Source: Caryophanales bacterium UBA4100 (lineage in GTDB: Bacteria; Bacillota; Bacilli; Paenibacillales; UBA4045). From it: a DNA stretch of 27,500 nt. The notes beneath the pieces were generated by a model. That model did not search any database. It had not been told where the DNA came from and saw only the letters and a list, made by a program, of their open reading frames with translations. The stretch spans positions 1-27,500 of the forward strand of contig DFXU01000079.1 of the NCBI GenBank assembly GCA_002383285.1. Direction: 5' to 3'. How positions within the stretch are numbered: position 1 is the stretch's first letter; each line of letters starts with the position of its first letter. Position numbers and translations under genes: made by a program. Below, piece after piece: positions 23,452-27,500 of this stretch.

Positions 23452-23493
23452 TAGAACGATTAAGGACTAGGTGAAATAGTTGAAGGGATTTGA

Positions 23494-24297
23494 ATGCTAA
23501 TGAAAACCACCATTCAGAATGTCATAGATATACTAATTGAGCCGATAGGATTATTGGATAATACTGTGGATTCATTAAGCTTTGGTGATCCACAAACGGC
23601 AGTTACTGGCATCGTCACTGCTTTCATGCCCACACAGCGTATACTGGAGAAAGCAGTCTCTATGAATGCGAATTTAATTATTGCTCATGAGAGTCCTTTC
23701 TATCAGCATCAATCCTCCCTAGACGATGTCATCGAGGATGATCCGGTCTATCAGGCGAAGAGGATGTTTATTCTAAATTCTAATTTAGCTATATATCGCT
23801 TTCATGATTATTATCATCGATATCAGCCAGACGGTATAATGGTAGGCTTAATCGAAGCCTTAGCATGGAGTTCCTATGTGACGAAGCATCAGCCAGCATA
23901 TTCGGTTTTAGAAGTACCCACAATGACACTATTCGATATGGCTGATTATATAAAGAGGAAGTTAAATATAGGCTTTGTAAGGGCTGTTGGGAACGTGGGC
24001 ACGCGGTGCAGTCGAGTTGGTCTGCTTGCTGGGTATAGAGGTGGGGGACGGTTAACGATTCCGTTGATTGAGCAGGAGAATCTCGATCTTGTTATATATG
24101 GAGAAGGCCCAGAATGGGAGACTCCGGAATATGTCCGAGATGCCGCAAGTCAGGGTAGGCCCAAGGCACTGATCGTGCTTGGTCACGCGGAAAGTGAAGA
24201 GCCTGGAATGAAGCTTCTCGCTGAACAAATTCAGCGGAGGCTCCCAGATATTCCGGTGCAGTATGTAGCGGAGAAACCTCTCTTCCGAGTGTTATGA
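23494..24297 (+). CDS. Nif3-like dinuclear metal-centre protein (YbgI/YqfO family)
   Basis: The 267-aa protein has the Nif3/DUF34 pattern: VTGIVTAFMPTQRILEKAV, NLIIAHESPFY (metal His/Glu), FHDYYHRYQPDGI (His and Asp ligands) and the C-terminal GHAESEEPGMKLLAEQI (His and Glu ligands). It lacks the YqfO-type inserted PII-like domain, so it is a short form. Family members make toroidal hexamers with a two-metal site. Their reaction is still uncertain, with GTP cyclohydrolase and RNA- or metabolite-linked roles proposed. AAGGGA lies five bases before the first ATG; a second Met follows two codons later. It stands alone between the VanZ-like operon and a bidirectional terminator. Confidence 0.9.
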   Translation: MLMKTTIQNVIDILIEPIGLLDNTVDSLSFGDPQTAVTGIVTAFMPTQRILEKAVSMNANLIIAHESPFYQHQSSLDDVIEDDPVYQAKRMFILNSNLAIYRFHDYYHRYQPDGIMVGLIEALAWSSYVTKHQPAYSVLEVPTMTLFDMADYIKRKLNIGFVRAVGNVGTRCSRVGLLAGYRGGGRLTIPLIEQENLDLVIYGEGPEWETPEYVRDAASQGRPKALIVLGHAESEEPGMKLLAEQIQRRLPDIPVQYVAEKPLFRVL

Positions 24298-24309
24298 AGC
24301 TTAATGTTT

Positions 24310-24359
24310 AAGAACCGAGCCGAACGCAGGGCTGGAGAACTGCGATTCACTCGGTTCTT
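24310..24359. terminator. Bidirectional terminator between convergent genes
   Basis: A ten-bp outer stem (AAGAACCGAG with CTCGGTTCTT) and an inner CGCAG/CTGCG stem lie between the Nif3-like stop (24297) and the TraB-like stop (24365). T-runs are short on both sides. Confidence 0.75.
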
Positions 24360-24364
24360 GGGTT

Positions 24365-25534
24365 CTACCACAAATTTCCGAAGAACAGACGGATAATGTC
24401 CGCTCCACCGATGAATGTGCCAAAGGTTGCTCCAAGATTCGAGAGTGTGACAACAAGTAAAATTCGCGTAACCTTATTGCGCCAGAAGCCTTTTACGCTA
24501 AGCACATCCTCAGATAAATTCTCAAAATCACGGACGTTTGGCCGGTGGAAGTAGGCTTGCGCGATGCCAGCAAACCATCCGGCTGCAAGCAGCGGGTGCA
24601 AAGTGGTGAACGGCGCCGCGAGAAATCCCGCCACAATCGCGAGCGGATGTGCAAATGCGAGTGCGGCCCCAATCGCCGATAGCGTCCCCGTCCAGAGCAC
24701 CCAGCTAAGTGTCTGCTGGATTCCAACTGAAGGATTCATAATAAACGTATAAGCAATAAGCGCCACGATGACGATCGGAATTGCCCAACCTACGATCGTT
24801 GGAACTATGGATTTGGGGGGAAGCTTCGATAAGGCGACTAAATCCTGCTCGTGCTTGATCTGTTCCTTAATGCCAGGAACATGCGCGGCACCAAGCACGG
24901 CCACAACCTTATTGCCTGGGGCTTCTTTGATTTTCTGCGCCAAATATTGATCCCTCTCATCAATGAGCGGGATCTTTAGGCTCGGAAAGCTATTCGTAAG
25001 CTCCTGCAGCATCGCATCCAGCATATCCTGCGATTTCATCTTCTCTAATTCTTCTTCCGTGATGCTCTCGCTACTAAATATGCTGTATATGACCTGCAAC
25101 ATCAGCCTCGCTTTGCCCGATAAACCCACGTTGTGCCATATCCGGGAAAACGTGATTTGAATATTGCGGTCCGCAAGCACCAAATTCGCGCCTATTTCTT
25201 GAGCAGATTGAATTCCCTGTACCATTTCCTGCCCTGGCTGGATCCCGAACTGCTTCGCTAGACGCCTCTGAAAGGAGGAAATCGCTAGGTTGATCAGCAT
25301 TAAAGTCGCCTTTTTATCCTTTATAATCTTGAAAATATCTGTTTCCTTCGCCTTACTCCCCTCTATGATCGATTGGTATCTTTGTTCATCCAGCTCGATA
25401 CATACGGAATCAGGCTTTTCAGCTTCGATCACTTCCTTGACTTGCTGTGCGCTCTGCTTGGACACGTGGGCCGTACCAATCAGAATAAATTCACGATTGT
25501 CCATATGAATTCTAGTTATATTATCCTCCGTCAT
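24365..25534 (-). CDS. TraB/PrgY-family membrane protein
   Basis: This 389-aa protein has an N-terminal TraB domain (about 1-235) with the family motifs FILIGTAHVSKQSAQQV, SVCIELDEQRY and VVAVLGAAHVPGI (two GxxH motifs and the Glu typical of the fold). Four or so hydrophobic segments follow from about 248 to 380. The family includes PrgY, thought to degrade or sequester the sex-pheromone peptide of Enterococcus, and is proposed to be metalloprotease-like (Tiki/GumN superfamily). AAGGAAGG lies about five bases before the ATG. It starts 78 bases after the YkoY-type manganese exporter and has no visible promoter, so it probably shares the Mn2+ riboswitch. That link suggests a metal-dependent role. 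Confidence 0.9.
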   Translation of the reverse strand: MTEDNITRIHMDNREFILIGTAHVSKQSAQQVKEVIEAEKPDSVCIELDEQRYQSIIEGSKAKETDIFKIIKDKKATLMLINLAISSFQRRLAKQFGIQPGQEMVQGIQSAQEIGANLVLADRNIQITFSRIWHNVGLSGKARLMLQVIYSIFSSESITEEELEKMKSQDMLDAMLQELTNSFPSLKIPLIDERDQYLAQKIKEAPGNKVVAVLGAAHVPGIKEQIKHEQDLVALSKLPPKSIVPTIVGWAIPIVIVALIAYTFIMNPSVGIQQTLSWVLWTGTLSAIGAALAFAHPLAIVAGFLAAPFTTLHPLLAAGWFAGIAQAYFHRPNVRDFENLSEDVLSVKGFWRNKVTRILLVVTLSNLGATFGTFIGGADIIRLFFGNLW

Positions 25535-25612
25535 TGTTACCTTCCTTCGTTTTCAGTGCCTTGCACACACCATTATACTGCAAAGTGAGCTTGAATCGAA
25601 ACATGTACTTCA

Positions 25613-26398
25613 TTACACGAAATCTCCTTGCTGGTTATCGGGCTTTTCTTTGGATAAGAACCAGCCGCCTAAAGCAATCAAGACGAGTATAATATAGAAT
25701 GAGAATTTCCATTCAGGCATCTTGGTAAAGCCTTCCGGCAGAACAGAAAGCGCAGGATGGGAAAGGGTATATACGGTTAATTTAACGCCTACCCAGCCGA
25801 CAATGATGAAGGCTGCGATTTCTAAACCAGGTCTGCGCTGCAGCAGCTTTACGAAGAAGGTTGCTGCGAAGCGCATGATGATCAGTCCGATTAAACCTCC
25901 TGTAAATATCACAAGAAAATGACCGCCATCCATACCCCCGATCTGTGGCAAGGTTGTTAATGGCAATGCCACTGCCAATGCGACAGCCGCTAGAATAGAA
26001 TCTACGGCAAAAGCGATATCAGCTACCTCAACTTTAATGACAGTAGTCCAAAAGCCTGCAGTTTTCTTCGGTGAATTGGTTGCCGACCCTGCCTCGGCTT
26101 TAGCACTTCGAACCAGAATTTTACGGAATATATGATTCAATGCAATCAATAACAAGTAAATCGCACCGATCGCTTGGAGCTGCCACACATCAACAAGAAA
26201 TGAAATCACGAATAAGGAAGCGAAGCGGAATACAAAGGCACCTGCCAATCCATAGAATAGAGCCCTCTTTCGTTGTAACTCTGGTAAATCCTTGACCATG
26301 ATCGCTAGCACTAAAGCATTATCTGCCGCTAAGAGACCTTCTAGGGCAATAAGAACCAGCAATACCCAACCATACTCAAGCAAAATAGAAATGTCCAT
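25613..26398 (-). CDS. ykoY: TerC-family Mn2+ exporter, YkoY-type
   Basis: The 261-aa membrane protein has about seven helices. Two conserved acidic membrane motifs are seen: EGLLAADNALVLAIMVKDLP near the N-terminus and KVEVADIAFAVDSILAAVAL at about 123-142. The segment RKRALFYGLAGAFVFRFASL is characteristic of YkoY-like members of the TerC family. In Bacillus subtilis, YkoY (MeeY) exports manganese and supports metallation of exported enzymes. GAGGAGG lies about eleven bases before the ATG. A yybP-ykoY riboswitch precedes the gene, which fits control by Mn2+. The last residues (SKEKPDNQQGDFV) form a short cytoplasmic tail. The TraB-like gene follows in the same direction. Confidence 0.95.
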   Translation of the reverse strand: MDISILLEYGWVLLVLIALEGLLAADNALVLAIMVKDLPELQRKRALFYGLAGAFVFRFASLFVISFLVDVWQLQAIGAIYLLLIALNHIFRKILVRSAKAEAGSATNSPKKTAGFWTTVIKVEVADIAFAVDSILAAVALAVALPLTTLPQIGGMDGGHFLVIFTGGLIGLIIMRFAATFFVKLLQRRPGLEIAAFIIVGWVGVKLTVYTLSHPALSVLPEGFTKMPEWKFSFYIILVLIALGGWFLSKEKPDNQQGDFV

Positions 26399-26450
26399 AA
26401 AAAGTCTGCCTCCTCGTAAAGAATGTTTGTTGTTAAGTGCAACTCCATAT

Positions 26451-26480
26451 AAAAAGCCCTTGCCGCTGCCGGCAAAGGCT
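26451..26480 (-). terminator. Riboswitch-controlled intrinsic terminator
   Basis: On the minus strand AGCCTTTGCC and GGCAAGGGCT pair over ten positions (one G-U) around GGCAGC, followed by TTTTTAT. It lies 52 bases before the exporter ATG and is the regulated terminator of the riboswitch. Confidence 0.88.
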
Positions 26481-26616
26481 CCTAAGCATACAAAGGACCT
26501 TTGCCGGTATTGGCAAAGGTCTCGTTAACAACGTTGATGACTTCGTTGCAACAAAGCCGGAGGCGGTTAGCCACGTATTGACGACTTTGTTTAAATAACT
26601 ACTCCCCTTTGAGGGT
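26481..26616 (-). promoter_or_regulatory. yybP-ykoY manganese riboswitch
   Basis: The minus-strand leader carries the yybP-ykoY signature: CAAAGGGGAGTAG (P1 5' side), later GTCGTCA, CCGCCTCCGG, GTCATCAACG, and closing ACGAGACCTTTGCC. P1 can form between CAAAGG (26606-26611) and CCTTTG (26512-26519 region). The following hairpin GACCTTTGCC/GGCAAAGGTC (26496-26521) competes with P1. Known members bind Mn2+ and switch expression on; the arrangement here agrees. Confidence 0.92.
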
Positions 26617-26631
26617 TATGAGGTTGGGATT

Positions 26632-26661
26632 ACTATAGCATGTGACTGAGAATATAGTCAA
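26632..26661 (-). promoter_or_regulatory. Promoter of the riboswitch-exporter transcript
   Basis: On the minus strand TTGACT (26656-26661), an 18-base spacer ending in TGC, and TATAGT (26632-26637) form a good SigA-type promoter with an extended -10. It lies just upstream of the riboswitch. Confidence 0.75.
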
Positions 26662-26699
26662 TAATAAAAATAATATAAGAGTAAATATCACCACCCTGC

Positions 26700-27083
26700 T
26701 TATCCCGGTATAAAGCGGAACCAGCTAAAGTCGAAGCTGCTCCCTGGCATGAAGACGAATGTCAAGTTATGCATCCCTGTTATCTGCTCCAATTCGAATA
26801 CCCGTTCTTCGTAACCATTGGATTTCTCAAATTCTACAAGTTGATTACTTTCCCCGTTCTCTCCAGCAAATCGGATATGGATCGTATTCTTGTCAATCGG
26901 CGATCTCCCCTTTATGACTAGCTGCGAGGCTCCTTTACCGGAAAACTCCATATGCGTAAACTCAAGCGAGACGTTATTCCCGATGCCTTCCACGCGATCA
27001 TCCACGATGATATACGTATCCCCATAAATCCGCTCGCAGGAGGCCGCCAAATTTCGTTCGAAGGCTCGGTTCTGTCGTTCAAA
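26700..27083 (-). pseudogene. Truncated C-terminal fragment of a GH2 beta-galactosidase-like gene
   Basis: The open frame runs to 26700 from a TAG that lies inside the adjoining repeat. It encodes ...ASCERIYGDTYIIVDDRVEGI, SLEFTHMEFSGKGASQLVIK, SPIDKNTIHIRF and FVFMPGSSFDFSWFRF, which is the beta-sandwich/CBM-like C-terminus I know from Paenibacillus-type GH2 beta-galactosidases. The catalytic (alpha/beta)8 barrel and all upstream domains are missing. The only starts are weak (TTG at 27050) and have no ribosome site. Sequence upstream of about 27083 is repeat, not the rest of the gene. It is best read as a decayed remnant cut off by repeat insertion or deletion. A contrary possibility is that the rest of the gene lies elsewhere through rearrangement. 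Confidence 0.7.
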
Positions 27084-27084
27084 G

Positions 27085-27308
27085 GTGCTCCTCTAGCGGA
27101 AATAAGTTCCGCTAATCTTCGAAAATAAACTGATCTTCTCTCTTTAGCGGAAACTTCTTCAGTTGCACTCACCCTAGCGCTCCACGTTCAGCAAATTTGC
27201 TCTTCTAGCGGAAAGAAGCTCCGCTAATCTCCGAAAGTAACCTGATCTTCTCACGCTAGCGGAAACTTCTTCCGTTGCACACACTCTAGCGCTCTACATT
27301 CATCAAAT
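27085..27308. repeat. Two tandem copies of a 112-bp repeat unit
   Basis: Unit A (27085-27196) and unit B (27197-27308) align without gaps at period 112, with scattered substitutions. Each has an inverted repeat TAGCGGAA/TTCCGCTA (27094-27114 in A; one mismatch in B), a second TAGCGGAAACTTCTTC block and TAGCGCTC. The substitutions show the duplication is not recent. It carries a stop in all useful frames and abuts the GH2 remnant. Confidence 0.9.
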
Positions 27309-27499
27309 ATGCCTAATTTGCGTAGAAATTGTATGTAACGATTGTTCTTGTAATCTCTCAAATCCCCCCTTTTCATAGAATATAGCTGTGCGCTGGAGGC
27401 CCCATCCGCTTGCGAATGCCACTTGGCTACGGCGAGGTTTATCGCCCAGCCCGCGCCATTCAGAAGCGCTTCGCTGAGCTCGCTCGGTGGGGTGATCAA
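27309..27499 (-). other. Open frame at the window edge, doubtful coding status
   Basis: A minus-strand frame enters from beyond the window end and runs into the 112-bp repeat, stopping at 27251. It reads ...SSAQLYSMKRGDLRDYKNN and RYIQFLRKLGIFDECRALEC, with its last part made of repeat sequence. A second minus frame is also open here (to a stop near 27308), so openness is weak evidence. The 27380-27500 part is more GC-rich than the rest. It may be the left part of a longer interspersed repeat rather than a gene. Confidence 0.3.
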
Positions 27500-27500
27500 T

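Overview
The window looks like chromosomal DNA of a Paenibacillus-like Firmicute. The reasons are strong Shine-Dalgarno sites with AAGGAGG-type cores, an S-layer-homology (SLH) surface protein, a LipO/LplB/YtcP-type carbohydrate importer with a membrane-spanning AraC regulator, a SARP/BTAD-type response regulator, a YkoY-type exporter behind a yybP-ykoY riboswitch, and several families of short interspersed repeats. This is a judgement from gene families and style, not a database result. No rRNA, tRNA, CRISPR array, insertion sequence or origin was seen.

Layout. Positions 223-4443 (minus strand) hold a probable two-gene surface operon: an 802-aa exported protein built of Ig-like modules, then a triple-SLH protein. 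Beside it, 4671-5801 is an orphan response regulator, and a 14-bp tandem direct repeat sits before the surface operon promoter. A ParB-like protein (6023-6511) is followed by a three-gene minus-strand unit of a four-helix membrane protein, an XRE regulator and an MDR-family oxidoreductase (6575-8297).

The centrepiece is a seven-gene minus-strand cluster (17939 down to 8899). In transcription order it encodes an Amidohydro_2 family hydrolase/decarboxylase, an LplB-type permease, a YtcP-type permease, a Rieske [2Fe-2S] ferredoxin, a lipoprotein solute-binding protein, a dCache-AraC membrane regulator and a cytoplasmic GH88/GH105-like unsaturated-uronidase-type protein. Four-base and one-base overlaps tie the transport and enzyme genes together, and a clear terminator closes the cluster. 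A perfect TGTGA-N6-TCACA palindrome and a 39-bp perfect tandem duplication lie at its 5' side. Sugar-import machinery joined to decarboxylase/ferredoxin chemistry suggests uptake and dismantling of a mixed carbohydrate/aromatic or uronate ligand. This is the best candidate here for an undescribed system.

Positions 18549-20156 hold a CueP-family copper protein, a small zinc-ribbon protein and a coiled-coil protein made of ten near-identical heptads. Positions 20748-23322 are a four-gene minus-strand unit: VanZ-like protein, small unknown protein, VanR-like regulator and VanS-like kinase, with no vanHAX genes in view. A Nif3-like protein (23494-24297) faces a TerC/YkoY manganese exporter plus TraB-family membrane protein pair (24365-26398). 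That pair is preceded by a yybP-ykoY Mn2+ riboswitch whose competing hairpins can be read directly. The right end has a truncated C-terminal piece of a GH2 beta-galactosidase-like gene, broken at its 5' side by a 112-bp tandem repeat that belongs to an interspersed-repeat type.
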